DNA of 64,000 bases. Source: Flavobacterium terrigena. Its GTDB lineage: Bacteria > Bacteroidota > Bacteroidia > Flavobacteriales > Flavobacteriaceae. A program made the position numbers and the translations under genes. The stretch lies in the NCBI RefSeq assembly GCF_900108955.1, contig NZ_FNYA01000006.1:1-64000 (forward strand), written 5' to 3'. Below, piece after piece: positions 18,329-26,459 of the stretch; the first letter of the stretch is position 1; each line of letters begins with the position of its first letter. The notes below the pieces were generated by a model that had not been told where the DNA came from, made no database searches, and saw nothing but the letters and a program-made list of their open reading frames with translations.

Positions 18329-19723
18329 ATGTTAAAACAAACGACTTTAAAAAGCGAAATTTCATTAACAGGTGTAGGTTTACATACTGGTCAGGAAGTA
18401 ACTATGACTTTTAAACCGGCACCAGTAAATAACGGATTTACATTTGTACGAATCGATTTAGAAGGAGCTCCAATTATTGAAGCCGATGCCAATTATGTAG
18501 TAAATACACAACGTGGTACTAATTTAGAGAAGTTAGGTGTAATGATACAAACTCCTGAGCATGTTTTAGCTGCTTTAGTTGGTTGTGATTTAGACAATGT
18601 AATTATCGAATTAAATTCATCTGAGTTACCAATTATGGATGGTTCTTCAAAATATTTTGTGGAAGCATTAGAAAAAGTTGGTACAGTTGAACAAGAAGCG
18701 GATAGAAAAATTTATGTTGTAAAAGACGTAATTTCTTATTTAGACGAAACTACTGGTAGCGAAATTACTATCATTCCTAGTGATAGCTATTCTGTTACGG
18801 CAATGGTTGATTTCGGTACGAAAGTATTAGGAACGCAAAATGCTAACATGAAAAATATTTCTGATTTTAAATCGGAAATTTCAGCTTGTAGAACGTTTAG
18901 CTTTTTACATGAATTAGAATCGCTTTTGAATAACGGTTTAATTAAAGGTGGCGATTTAAACAACGCTATTGTTTATGTAGATAAAGAAATTTCTACTGAA
19001 ACAATGACAAGTTTACAAAAAGCGTTCAATAAAGAATCAATTTCTGTTACAGAAAATGGAATTTTAGATAACTTAACATTACATTTTCCAAACGAAGCAG
19101 CACGTCATAAATTATTAGACATTGTTGGTGATTTATCTTTAATTGGAACAAGAATCCAAGGAAAAGTTATTGCTAACAAACCAGGGCATTTCGTAAATAC
19201 TCAATTTGCTAAAAAACTATCAAAAATTATTAAACTAGAAGAGAAAAACAATATTCCAGTTTACGATTTACATAAAGAACCTGTTTTAGATATTCACGGA
19301 ATTATGGATTTGTTACCACACAGACCACCATTCTTGTTAGTAGATAAAATTTTAGAATTATCTGATTCTCATGTAGTAGGATTGAAAAATGTTACAATGA
19401 ACGAACCATTCTTCGTAGGACATTTCCCAGGCGCACCAGTTATGCCAGGAGTTTTACAAATTGAAGCGATGGCGCAAACAGGAGGAATTTTAATTTTAAG
19501 TACGGTTCCAGACCCAGAAAATTACCTTACATTCTTTATGAAAATAGATAATGTGAAATTTAAACAAAAAGTTTTACCAGGCGATACCTTAGTTTTTAAA
19601 TGTGAATTAATTACTCCAATCAGAAGAGGAATTTGTCACATGCAAGCATATGCTTATGCGAACGGAAAATTAGTTTCAGAAGCAGAATTAATGGCACAAA
19701 TTGTAAAAGTTAAAAACGATTAA
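18329..19723 (+). CDS. lpxC/fabZ: Bifunctional LpxC deacetylase / FabZ dehydratase
   Basis: A 464-residue fusion. Residues 1 to about 305 are LpxC, the zinc UDP-3-O-acyl-GlcNAc deacetylase, with His78 (TPEHVLAAL), His260 and Asp264 (RHKLLDIVGD). Residues from about 320 are FabZ, the hot-dog 3-hydroxyacyl-ACP dehydratase, with HRPPFLLVD (331-339) and catalytic GHFPG (His365) plus the IEAMAQ Glu. The fusion joins the committed lipid A step to the enzyme competing for the same hydroxyacyl-ACP pool. It is a known arrangement in Bacteroidota. Confidence 0.97.
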   Translation: MLKQTTLKSEISLTGVGLHTGQEVTMTFKPAPVNNGFTFVRIDLEGAPIIEADANYVVNTQRGTNLEKLGVMIQTPEHVLAALVGCDLDNVIIELNSSELPIMDGSSKYFVEALEKVGTVEQEADRKIYVVKDVISYLDETTGSEITIIPSDSYSVTAMVDFGTKVLGTQNANMKNISDFKSEISACRTFSFLHELESLLNNGLIKGGDLNNAIVYVDKEISTETMTSLQKAFNKESISVTENGILDNLTLHFPNEAARHKLLDIVGDLSLIGTRIQGKVIANKPGHFVNTQFAKKLSKIIKLEEKNNIPVYDLHKEPVLDIHGIMDLLPHRPPFLLVDKILELSDSHVVGLKNVTMNEPFFVGHFPGAPVMPGVLQIEAMAQTGGILILSTVPDPENYLTFFMKIDNVKFKQKVLPGDTLVFKCELITPIRRGICHMQAYAYANGKLVSEAELMAQIVKVKND

Positions 19724-19725
19724 TT

Positions 19726-20511
19726 ATGAACCAACCATTAGCATACGTACATCCAGGAGCAAAAATTGCAAGAAATGTAGTTATCGATCCTTTTACAACC
19801 ATTCATAATAATGTAGAAATTGGCGAAGGAACTTGGATTGGTTCTAACGTAACCATTATGGAAGGCGCTCGTATTGGTAAAAATTGTAATATTTTTCCAG
19901 GAGCAGTAATTTCTGCAGTACCCCAAGATTTAAAATTTGGTGGAGAAGATTCATTAGCTGTAATTGGCGATAATACTACAATTAGAGAATGTGTAACCAT
20001 AAATAGAGGTACAGTTGCTGCGGGAAAAACAGTAATTGGTAAAAACTGTTTAATTATGGCAACGGCACATATTGCTCACGATTGTATGATTGGAGATAAT
20101 GCTATTATTGTAAACGGAGTGGCTTTAGCCGGACACGTTACCATCGGTGAATATGCTGTAATTGGTGGTTTAGCTGCTGTGCATCAGTTTATTTCAATTG
20201 GAGATCACGCAATGGTTTCTGGTGGAAGTTTAGTTTGTAAAGATGTGCCTCCTTTTTCAAAAGCTGCAAAAGAGCCTTTATCTTATGTAGGTATTAACTC
20301 TGTAGGATTAAGAAGAAGAGGATTTTCAACAGATAAAATTAGAGAAATTCAAGATATTTACCGAATCTTATACCAAAAAAACTACAATACTTCTCAAGCA
20401 ATGAGTATTATTGAAGCAGAAATGGAAGCGACTCCAGAAAGAGATGAAATTTTAGATTTTATCAGAAATTCTTCTCGAGGTATTATGAAAGGTTATACTG
20501 GAAGCGTATAA
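19726..20511 (+). CDS. lpxA: UDP-GlcNAc O-acyltransferase LpxA
   Basis: A 261-residue hexapeptide-repeat acyltransferase performing the first step of lipid A synthesis. The catalytic histidine region is MATAHIAHDC, followed by the conserved GGLAAVHQF and a helical C-terminal domain (RRRGFSTDKIREIQDIYRIL). Length equals the E. coli enzyme. It begins 2 bp after lpxC/fabZ. Confidence 0.97.
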   Translation: MNQPLAYVHPGAKIARNVVIDPFTTIHNNVEIGEGTWIGSNVTIMEGARIGKNCNIFPGAVISAVPQDLKFGGEDSLAVIGDNTTIRECVTINRGTVAAGKTVIGKNCLIMATAHIAHDCMIGDNAIIVNGVALAGHVTIGEYAVIGGLAAVHQFISIGDHAMVSGGSLVCKDVPPFSKAAKEPLSYVGINSVGLRRRGFSTDKIREIQDIYRILYQKNYNTSQAMSIIEAEMEATPERDEILDFIRNSSRGIMKGYTGSV

Positions 20512-20543
20512 ATTATTAAAAACATAAAATTAAAATAAACAAA

Positions 20544-21104
20544 ATGGCAAGTACATCAGATATTAGAAATGGTTTATGTATAAAATTTAACCACGATATT
20601 TATAAAATTATTGAATTTTTACACGTAAAACCAGGTAAAGGTCCAGCGTTTGTAAGAACAAAATTAAAATCATTAACGAACGGAAAAGTTTTAGATAATA
20701 CTTTTTCTGCAGGTCATAAAATTGATGTAGTGAGAGTAGAAACTCAAACGTACCAATTTTTATATCCTGAAGGAGATGATTTTCACTTTATGAATATTGA
20801 ATCTTTTGAACAAATTACATTAAATAGAAATATTTTAGATGCACCAGATTTATTGAAAGAAGGTGAAAATGTAATGATTCAAATTAATACTGAAACAGAT
20901 TTACCACTTTCTGTTGATATGGCTGCTTCAGTAATTTTAGAAGTAACGTATACAGAACCAGGTTTAAAAGGAAATACGGCTACAAATGCTACAAAACCAG
21001 CAACTGTTGAAACGGGTGCTTCTGTAAATGTACCTTTATTTATCAATGAAGGTGATAAAATTAAAATTGATACAGCATCTGGAAAATACATGGAAAGAGT
21101 ATAA
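20544..21104 (+). CDS. efp: Elongation factor P
   Basis: A 186-residue three-domain EF-P that relieves ribosome stalling at polyproline. The tip loop is VKPGKGPAFVR with Lys32 at the usual modification position. The C-terminal OB domain ends in GDKIKIDTASGKYMERV. It sits inside the lipid A run, 32 bp after lpxA and 13 bp before the second lpxD-like gene. No modification enzyme is visible nearby. Confidence 0.96.
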   Translation: MASTSDIRNGLCIKFNHDIYKIIEFLHVKPGKGPAFVRTKLKSLTNGKVLDNTFSAGHKIDVVRVETQTYQFLYPEGDDFHFMNIESFEQITLNRNILDAPDLLKEGENVMIQINTETDLPLSVDMAASVILEVTYTEPGLKGNTATNATKPATVETGASVNVPLFINEGDKIKIDTASGKYMERV

Positions 21105-21117
21105 TTTGACTAAATAA

Positions 21118-22047
21118 ATGAAATTTAACAAAACATACACCTTAAAACAAATTGCTGAAATCATCAATTCTAAGTATATTGGAACTGATGATTTTCCAGT
21201 TCATGGTATGAATGAAATTCACGTTGTTGAACCAGGTGATATTGTTTTTGTAGATCATCCAAAATATTATGATAAAGCCTTACAGTCTGCAGCAACAATT
21301 GTACTTATTAATAAAGAAGTAGAATGTCCTGAAGGCAAAGCTTTATTGATTTCTGATGATCCTTTCAGAGATTTCAATGTGTTAACCAAACATTTTAGAC
21401 CTTTTGTGTCAGCAAATTTAAGCATAGCTGAATCAGCCAAAATTGGTGAAGGAACTATAATTCAACCGAATTGTTTTGTTGGACATAATGTTCAAATTGG
21501 AAAGAATTGCTTAATCCACTCTAATGTTTCTATTTACGATAATACTGTAATAGGTGATAATGTAATTATTCATGCAGGAACTATTTTAGGAGCTGATGCA
21601 TTTTATTACAAAAAACGTCCAGATGGTTTTGATCAATTACTTTCTGGTGGGCGAGTGGTTATCGAAAATAATGTTGGAATTGGTGCTCTTTGTACAATCG
21701 ACAAAGGTGTAACTGGCGATACAACAATCGGTGAAGGAACTAAAATTGACAATCAAGTTCATGTTGGTCACGATACTGTAATTGGTAAAAAATGTTTAAT
21801 TGCTTCACAAACTGGAATTGCCGGTTGTGTAATTATTGAAGACGAAGTAACACTTTGGGGACAAGTTGGTACAACAAGCGGAATTACCATTGGTGCAAAA
21901 GCCGTAATTATGGGACAAACCGGTGTAACAAAATCTGTTGAAGGCGGAAAATCATATTTTGGAACTCCAATTGAAGAATCTAGAGAAAAATTAAAGCAAT
22001 TAGCTAATATTAAACGTATTCCTGAAATCATAGAAAAACTAAAATAA
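21118..22047 (+). CDS. LpxD-like hexapeptide acyltransferase (paralogue)
   Basis: A 309-residue protein with the same layout as LpxD: an N-terminal domain ([16 protein letters not shown]), hexapeptide beta-helix, and the catalytic-type histidine in [14 protein letters not shown]. It is about 30 residues shorter than the lpxD product at 17305, with only weak similarity in the N-terminal domain. It may acylate the same or a related UDP-sugar. Its stop overlaps the next start (TAATG). Annotation as a second UDP-3-O-acylglucosamine N-acyltransferase is likely; specificity is unproven. Confidence 0.85.
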   Translation: MKFNKTYTLKQIAEIINSKYIGTDDFPVHGMNEIHVVEPGDIVFVDHPKYYDKALQSAATIVLINKEVECPEGKALLISDDPFRDFNVLTKHFRPFVSANLSIAESAKIGEGTIIQPNCFVGHNVQIGKNCLIHSNVSIYDNTVIGDNVIIHAGTILGADAFYYKKRPDGFDQLLSGGRVVIENNVGIGALCTIDKGVTGDTTIGEGTKIDNQVHVGHDTVIGKKCLIASQTGIAGCVIIEDEVTLWGQVGTTSGITIGAKAVIMGQTGVTKSVEGGKSYFGTPIEESREKLKQLANIKRIPEIIEKLK

Positions 22048-22409
22048 TGACTCCAAAAGAAATTGTAAACGAATTATATGCAAATGATGGTTTAAGAAAT
22101 AGAGATTTTTTAAATGAAGTGCTACATGATAATATGCTTTTAGAATGGCATAGTTCTGAAGGTTTATTAGTTAAAGATAAAAATTCATTATTAGATTTAG
22201 CAACTGAATTAAAAGATAATTTCTCCATTTTTAACTCAGAAATTTTACATTTAATATCTGAAAATAATACAGTTTCAATTACTTATAATCATTTTGGATC
22301 AAGTATAGAAAACCAAAGAGATTTGATTTTAATGGGAAGATTTATCACTATTTGGGAATTCGAAAACGATAAAATCATAAAAGGTTATCAAATTAGTAGA
22401 CCAGCATAA
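22047..22409 (+). CDS. NTF2-like (SnoaL-fold) protein
   Basis: A 120-residue protein with the NTF2-like pattern: an N-terminal helix ([12 protein letters not shown]), a [17 protein letters not shown] segment, and C-terminal strands [17 protein letters not shown]. The fold may be enzymatic or ligand-binding; no catalytic set is evident. It is translationally coupled to the LpxD-like gene by a 1-bp overlap, so a link to envelope metabolism is possible but unproven. Confidence 0.7.
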   Translation: MTPKEIVNELYANDGLRNRDFLNEVLHDNMLLEWHSSEGLLVKDKNSLLDLATELKDNFSIFNSEILHLISENNTVSITYNHFGSSIENQRDLILMGRFITIWEFENDKIIKGYQISRPA

Positions 22410-22450
22410 AAAAATATTTAAAAAAATTAAATTATTACTCGCAAAAAACT

Positions 22451-22458
22451 TACTTTTG
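22451..22458 (+). promoter_or_regulatory. Candidate -7 box for sucD
   Basis: TACTTTTG fits TAnnTTTG and lies 28 bp before the sucD ATG. No clear -33 TTTG is found upstream, so confidence is limited. Confidence 0.45.
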
Positions 22459-22486
22459 CTCAACTTTTAAAAAAACAAATAACATC

Positions 22487-23359
22487 ATGAGTGTTTTAGT
22501 AAATAAAAATTCAAAAATAATAGTTCAAGGATTTACAGGAAGTGAAGGAACTTTCCACGCTTCTCAAATGATTGAATACGGTACAAACGTAGTTGGTGGA
22601 GTTACTCCAGGTAAAGGTGGAACTTTACATTTAGACCGTCCAGTTTTTAACACAGTAAAAGACGCTGTAAAAACGGCTGGTGCTGATACTTCAATTATTT
22701 TTGTTCCGCCAGCATTTGCTGCAGATGCTATTATGGAAGCTGCTGATGCAGGTATTAAAGTAATTATTTGTATTACAGAAGGAATTCCTGTTGCAGACAT
22801 GATTAAAGCGTACGACTTTATCCAAGGTAAAGAGTGTCGTTTAGTTGGTCCTAACTGTCCAGGTGTTATTACTCCAGGTGAAGCTAAAGTTGGTATTATG
22901 CCAGGTTTCGTTTTCAAAAAAGGAAATGTAGGTATTGTTTCTAAATCAGGAACTTTAACATATGAAGCTGCTGACCAAGTTGTAAAACAAGGTTTAGGTA
23001 TCACAACTGCTATTGGTATTGGTGGAGATCCAATTATTGGAACTACAACTAAACAAGCTGTTGAATTATTAATGAACGACCCTGAAACAGAATGTATCAT
23101 TATGATTGGTGAAATTGGTGGTCAATTAGAAGCTGATGCTGCGCATTGGATTAAAGCTGACGGTAATCGTAAACCGGTTGTTGGATTTATCGCTGGTGAA
23201 ACTGCTCCAAAAGGTAGAACAATGGGTCACGCTGGTGCGATTGTTGGTGGTGCAGATGATACTGCAGAAGCTAAAAAACGTATCATGAGAGAATGTGGTA
23301 TTCACGTAGTAGATTCTCCTGCAGAAATTGGTAAAAAAGTAAAAGAAATTATGGGATAA
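22487..23359 (+). CDS. sucD: Succinyl-CoA synthetase alpha subunit
   Basis: A 290-residue alpha subunit of succinate-CoA ligase (TCA cycle). The CoA-binding fold begins [39 protein letters not shown], the SGTLTYE segment and the phospho-histidine region [13 protein letters not shown] are intact. The beta subunit gene sucC is not adjacent. It has its own candidate promoter and a strong terminator, indicating monocistronic expression. Confidence 0.97.
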   Translation: MSVLVNKNSKIIVQGFTGSEGTFHASQMIEYGTNVVGGVTPGKGGTLHLDRPVFNTVKDAVKTAGADTSIIFVPPAFAADAIMEAADAGIKVIICITEGIPVADMIKAYDFIQGKECRLVGPNCPGVITPGEAKVGIMPGFVFKKGNVGIVSKSGTLTYEAADQVVKQGLGITTAIGIGGDPIIGTTTKQAVELLMNDPETECIIMIGEIGGQLEADAAHWIKADGNRKPVVGFIAGETAPKGRTMGHAGAIVGGADDTAEAKKRIMRECGIHVVDSPAEIGKKVKEIMG

Positions 23360-23382
23360 TCTCCTGTATATAAAATACATAG

Positions 23383-23416
23383 TAATAAAAGCTCCTTTTT
23401 TATGGAGCTTTTATTA
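23383..23416 (+). terminator. Rho-independent terminator after sucD
   Basis: A 13-bp stem (23383-23395 with 23404-23416) includes AAAAGCTCC/GGAGCTTTT around an 8-nt T-rich loop, with T/A-rich sequence after it. It is 24 bp past the sucD stop. Confidence 0.85.
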
Positions 23417-23435
23417 ATTATATTAATCAAGTTCA

Positions 23436-23463
23436 CTTAGCGCTTTTATGACTTTGTGGCAAA
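23436..23463. repeat. CTTNGCGC...GTGGCAAA intergenic element, copy 1
   Basis: A 28-bp element matches the copy at 36144-36171 at 22 of 28 positions. Both lie 11-27 bp upstream of an ATG, on the coding strand, and both contain a GTG in frame with the downstream gene that could be mistaken for a start. Confidence 0.7.
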
Positions 23464-23473
23464 TAAAATAAAA

Positions 23474-23902
23474 ATGGAAAAAGAATTAAAAAAATACAAA
23501 TCAACAAATAGTTTTTTATTTAATACTGATTTAAATTTAGAAGAAGTTTGTAATGCTCCAGACGGTGCAAGTGGTGTTTTCTTAGTGTACGATGTAAGTA
23601 ATGAAGCGAAACAATTAATCATGGTTGGTTCAACAGGAACAGTACAAAACGACGGAACTTTGAAAGTAAAAAGCGGTGGTTTATACGACAAAATTGTAAA
23701 CGGACACCAATTCGCTAAAACAGGAAGAAAATATTCTTGGCCAGCGCAAATGAAAAAAGAAGAAATTGAAGCTTTAGAAGTAGTTTGGTATGAAACTTTC
23801 ACTGAAAAAGTAAAAGGTATTCCAACATTCGTAGAAGCAACAGTTTTACAAAGTTATTTAACTGAAAATGGTACACTTCCAAAATGGAATGTAGCTTTCT
23901 AA
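23474..23902 (+). CDS. Small protein, possibly GIY-YIG-like
   Basis: A 142-residue protein. The order of features GVFLVYDV, LIMVGSTG, GLYDKIVNG, YSWPAQM, ALEVVWYETF, PTFVEATVLQSYL and LPKWNVAF resembles a GIY-YIG nuclease fold (beta-strand GVYLIY, strand with VGSS, catalytic Glu in VEA), but the canonical tyrosines are replaced. That match is by eye only. I chose the ATG at 23474 because the in-frame GTG at 23456 lies inside a repeat element. It is flanked by terminators on both sides, so it is a single-gene unit. Confidence 0.75.
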   Translation: MEKELKKYKSTNSFLFNTDLNLEEVCNAPDGASGVFLVYDVSNEAKQLIMVGSTGTVQNDGTLKVKSGGLYDKIVNGHQFAKTGRKYSWPAQMKKEEIEALEVVWYETFTEKVKGIPTFVEATVLQSYLTENGTLPKWNVAF

Positions 23903-23920
23903 GAAAAAATATAGATTAAA

Positions 23921-23960
23921 AAAAATCCCGTCTCGTTAAATAAAACGAGACGGGATTTTT
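23921..23960. terminator. Bidirectional terminator between convergent genes
   Basis: A perfect 17-bp stem (23921-23937 with 23944-23960) has core ATCCCGTCTCGTT/AACGAGACGGGAT, a 6-nt loop, and A and T runs flanking it, so it can terminate in both directions. It sits between the gene ending at 23902 and the peroxidase gene ending at 23967. Confidence 0.92.
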
Positions 23961-23966
23961 TTGTTT

Positions 23967-25157
23967 TTAATTAAATGGATTGGACCATTTCGTATTCGTA
24001 TAAACATCAGTTCCAGAAAGTGTTCTTAAAAAAGCAATTACCGAATTGACTTCCGCTGCAGTTAGGTTTAATTGTTGACCAATACCACCAGGTGTTAATC
24101 GTGGATCTAAGTTCGTATTTCCTGGTGCAATATTTATCGTACCATAATGTCCAATTGCTGCTTGAAGCGAAGTAATTACACCCGTATGCATCATTTGTCC
24201 GTTTGTTGTTCCATCAACTTTAACTAAATCTCTTAAAGATGGAGCTCTTGTATTGGTAATATCAATTCCTACACCAGATAATGTGCCAATAATGCCGTTA
24301 TTTTTAGTATTTGGATCAATATCAAATTCTGGTGCTCTATGACAACCTGCACATCCAATTCCACCTCCCGTACGAGAACCTGAAGCATTAAAAGTAGGTG
24401 GTGTTAAAAATAAATTTTTTCCCTGATTTTCTTGAGCTGTGAAATTTGCAAATGGCGCGCCATCATTAGGAGCGCTTGCTCTTCCAGTATCGTATTTCGA
24501 ATCAAAAGATTGAATACTTCTAATAAATTGCGCTAAAGCAAATTGTATTTTAGTTTCCGTAATTTCTTCAGAACCATAAACAAATTTGAATAATTCTTTA
24601 TAATAATCAATCGCGCTTAGTTTAACAATCAAATCATTAAAAGATAAATCGCCATTTGCACCGCTAAAACCCATTTCTCCATGATCTTTTATTGGCATGG
24701 TAGTTTGAATTTCTAAACTTGCAGCTCTTTCATCCCAAAAGAATTTAGATTCAGTAGCAAATCGAGTATTAATTAATCGCATTGAATGTCTTCCGGTTGT
24801 GCTATTAACACCATTACTCGCTATCGTATTATCACTAAAAGCAAATTCTTGTTTGTGACAACTTGAACAAGAAACAGTATTGTCAACTGACATTTTCTTA
24901 TCGTAAAATAATATTCTTCCTAAAGTAGCGCCTTTATCTGAAATTGGATTCAAAGCACTATTATCTTTCGTAATATAAGCAGGAACAGCTTGATTGGCAT
25001 AATTAGCGAGATTATTCAAATCGACTGAACTTCCAAATTCTGCTTCAACCGCAGGATAAGTTGCTGTAATTGGTGTGTAATTTTCTTCATCATTATCATT
25101 ACACGACGATAATGATAGTACAATTGCGCAGAATTGTAAAATTTTAGTGAATTTCAT
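23967..25157 (-). CDS. Di-heme cytochrome c peroxidase (MauG/CcpA family) lipoprotein
   Basis: A 396-residue protein with a lipobox (LSLSSC, Cys19). Two c-type heme sites are present: CSSCH (residues 97-101) and CAGCH (near 268). The segments GRILFYDKKMS, FWDERA and APSLRDLVKVDGTTNGQMMHTG are typical of bacterial cytochrome c peroxidases, which reduce H2O2 in the periplasm. It forms a monocistronic unit ended by the shared terminator. Confidence 0.92.
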   Translation of the reverse strand: MKFTKILQFCAIVLSLSSCNDNDEENYTPITATYPAVEAEFGSSVDLNNLANYANQAVPAYITKDNSALNPISDKGATLGRILFYDKKMSVDNTVSCSSCHKQEFAFSDNTIASNGVNSTTGRHSMRLINTRFATESKFFWDERAASLEIQTTMPIKDHGEMGFSGANGDLSFNDLIVKLSAIDYYKELFKFVYGSEEITETKIQFALAQFIRSIQSFDSKYDTGRASAPNDGAPFANFTAQENQGKNLFLTPPTFNASGSRTGGGIGCAGCHRAPEFDIDPNTKNNGIIGTLSGVGIDITNTRAPSLRDLVKVDGTTNGQMMHTGVITSLQAAIGHYGTINIAPGNTNLDPRLTPGGIGQQLNLTAAEVNSVIAFLRTLSGTDVYTNTKWSNPFN

Positions 25158-25245
25158 AGTAACTAGTTTAGGTTGGTAAGTTTTAGACTAACAAAAAACA
25201 AAAAGGTTTAACGTGAAAGATGTTTTTATTACTTTAAATTATTAT

Positions 25246-25253
25246 TATATTTG
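25246..25253 (+). promoter_or_regulatory. Candidate -7 box for fabG
   Basis: TATATTTG fits TAnnTTTG and is 36 bp before the fabG ATG. A convincing -33 TTTG is not visible. Confidence 0.5.
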
Positions 25254-25289
25254 ACTTTTATTAGAAACTAAAAATTTAAATAATATAAT

Positions 25290-26036
25290 ATGAAATTATT
25301 AGAAGGTAAAGTTGCCATTATTACTGGTGCTAGTAGAGGAATTGGAAGTGGAATTGCAAAAGTTTTCGCTCAAAATGGTGCAAATGTTGCATTTACTTAT
25401 AGTTCATCTGCAGAATCGGCATTAGCATTAGAAAATGAATTAAACGCATTAGGAATTAAATCAAAAGGATATAAATCAAACGCTGCTGATTTTAACGAAG
25501 CTCAAAAATTAGTTGATGATGTAATGGTAGATTTTGGTAATGTTGATATTTTAATTAACAATGCTGGTATTACTAAAGATAATTTATTAATGCGTATGTC
25601 TGAAGAAGATTTTGATGCCGTAATGGATATCAACTTAAAATCGGTTTTCAACATGACAAAAGCAGTACAAAAAATTATGCTTAAAAACCGTAAAGGTTCT
25701 ATCGTGAACATGAGTTCTGTGGTTGGAGTTAAAGGAAATGCAGGTCAGGCAAATTATGCAGCCTCAAAAGCTGGTATGATTGGTTTCACAAAATCTATCG
25801 CTTTAGAGTTAGGTTCTCGTAATATTCGTTGCAACGCAATTGCTCCAGGTTTTATCGAAACGGAAATGACTGCAAAATTAAACGAAGATGTAGTGAAAGG
25901 TTGGAGAGAATCTATTCCATTAAAACGTGGTGGTTCACCAGAAGATGTGGCAAATGTTTGTGTGTTCTTAAGTTCAGATATGAGTGCTTACGTTACAGGA
26001 CAAGTTATTAACGTTGATGGTGGAATGTTAACGTAG
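25290..26036 (+). CDS. fabG: 3-oxoacyl-ACP reductase FabG
   Basis: A 248-residue classical short-chain dehydrogenase with NADPH-binding TGASRGIGSG (residues 12-21), NNAG, catalytic Ser (NMSSVVG) and the YAASKAG Tyr-x-x-x-Lys, and a C-terminus typical of FabG (YVTGQVINVDGGM). It reduces 3-oxoacyl-ACP in fatty acid elongation. It starts a three-gene run with two membrane proteins 5 and 16 bp downstream. Confidence 0.95.
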   Translation: MKLLEGKVAIITGASRGIGSGIAKVFAQNGANVAFTYSSSAESALALENELNALGIKSKGYKSNAADFNEAQKLVDDVMVDFGNVDILINNAGITKDNLLMRMSEEDFDAVMDINLKSVFNMTKAVQKIMLKNRKGSIVNMSSVVGVKGNAGQANYAASKAGMIGFTKSIALELGSRNIRCNAIAPGFIETEMTAKLNEDVVKGWRESIPLKRGGSPEDVANVCVFLSSDMSAYVTGQVINVDGGMLT

Positions 26037-26041
26037 TATTA

Positions 26042-26443
26042 ATGAAGGAAAAAATTAAAACACTTCAAATAATACATTTAGCTATAACACTAGGTGTAGC
26101 TGTTGCATATTTTTTTGTATTAGATAAAAATGCTATTGCTGATTTTAAAATCCCAACAATTGATTCAAATTCAATCATTTTTGCTTTAATTCCATTAATT
26201 GCTATAGTTTTGAGTAATTTCATGTTTAAAAGTATGATTAGCAAAATTGATAGAAACTTAAGCATAGAAAACAAAATTGGAGTTTATCAAACTTCATCAA
26301 TCATTAGATGGGCAATTTTAGAAGGAGCAGCCTTTGTTCTGTTGTTTTTAAAACCAGAATTTTTTGTTTTTGGAATTGTAATAATTGTTTACCTTTTGAC
26401 AATTCGTCCAACAGAAGATAAAGTGAATACAGATTTAAATTAA
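26042..26443 (+). CDS. Small four-helix membrane protein
   Basis: A 133-residue protein with hydrophobic segments at about 9-27, 44-62, 84-101 and 105-121, and a positively charged loop in the middle. I recognise no functional motif. It lies 5 bp after fabG and 16 bp before the VWA-like membrane protein, so it is probably co-transcribed. Confidence 0.75.
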   Translation: MKEKIKTLQIIHLAITLGVAVAYFFVLDKNAIADFKIPTIDSNSIIFALIPLIAIVLSNFMFKSMISKIDRNLSIENKIGVYQTSSIIRWAILEGAAFVLLFLKPEFFVFGIVIIVYLLTIRPTEDKVNTDLN

Positions 26444-26459
26444 AATTATAAACTAAAAA

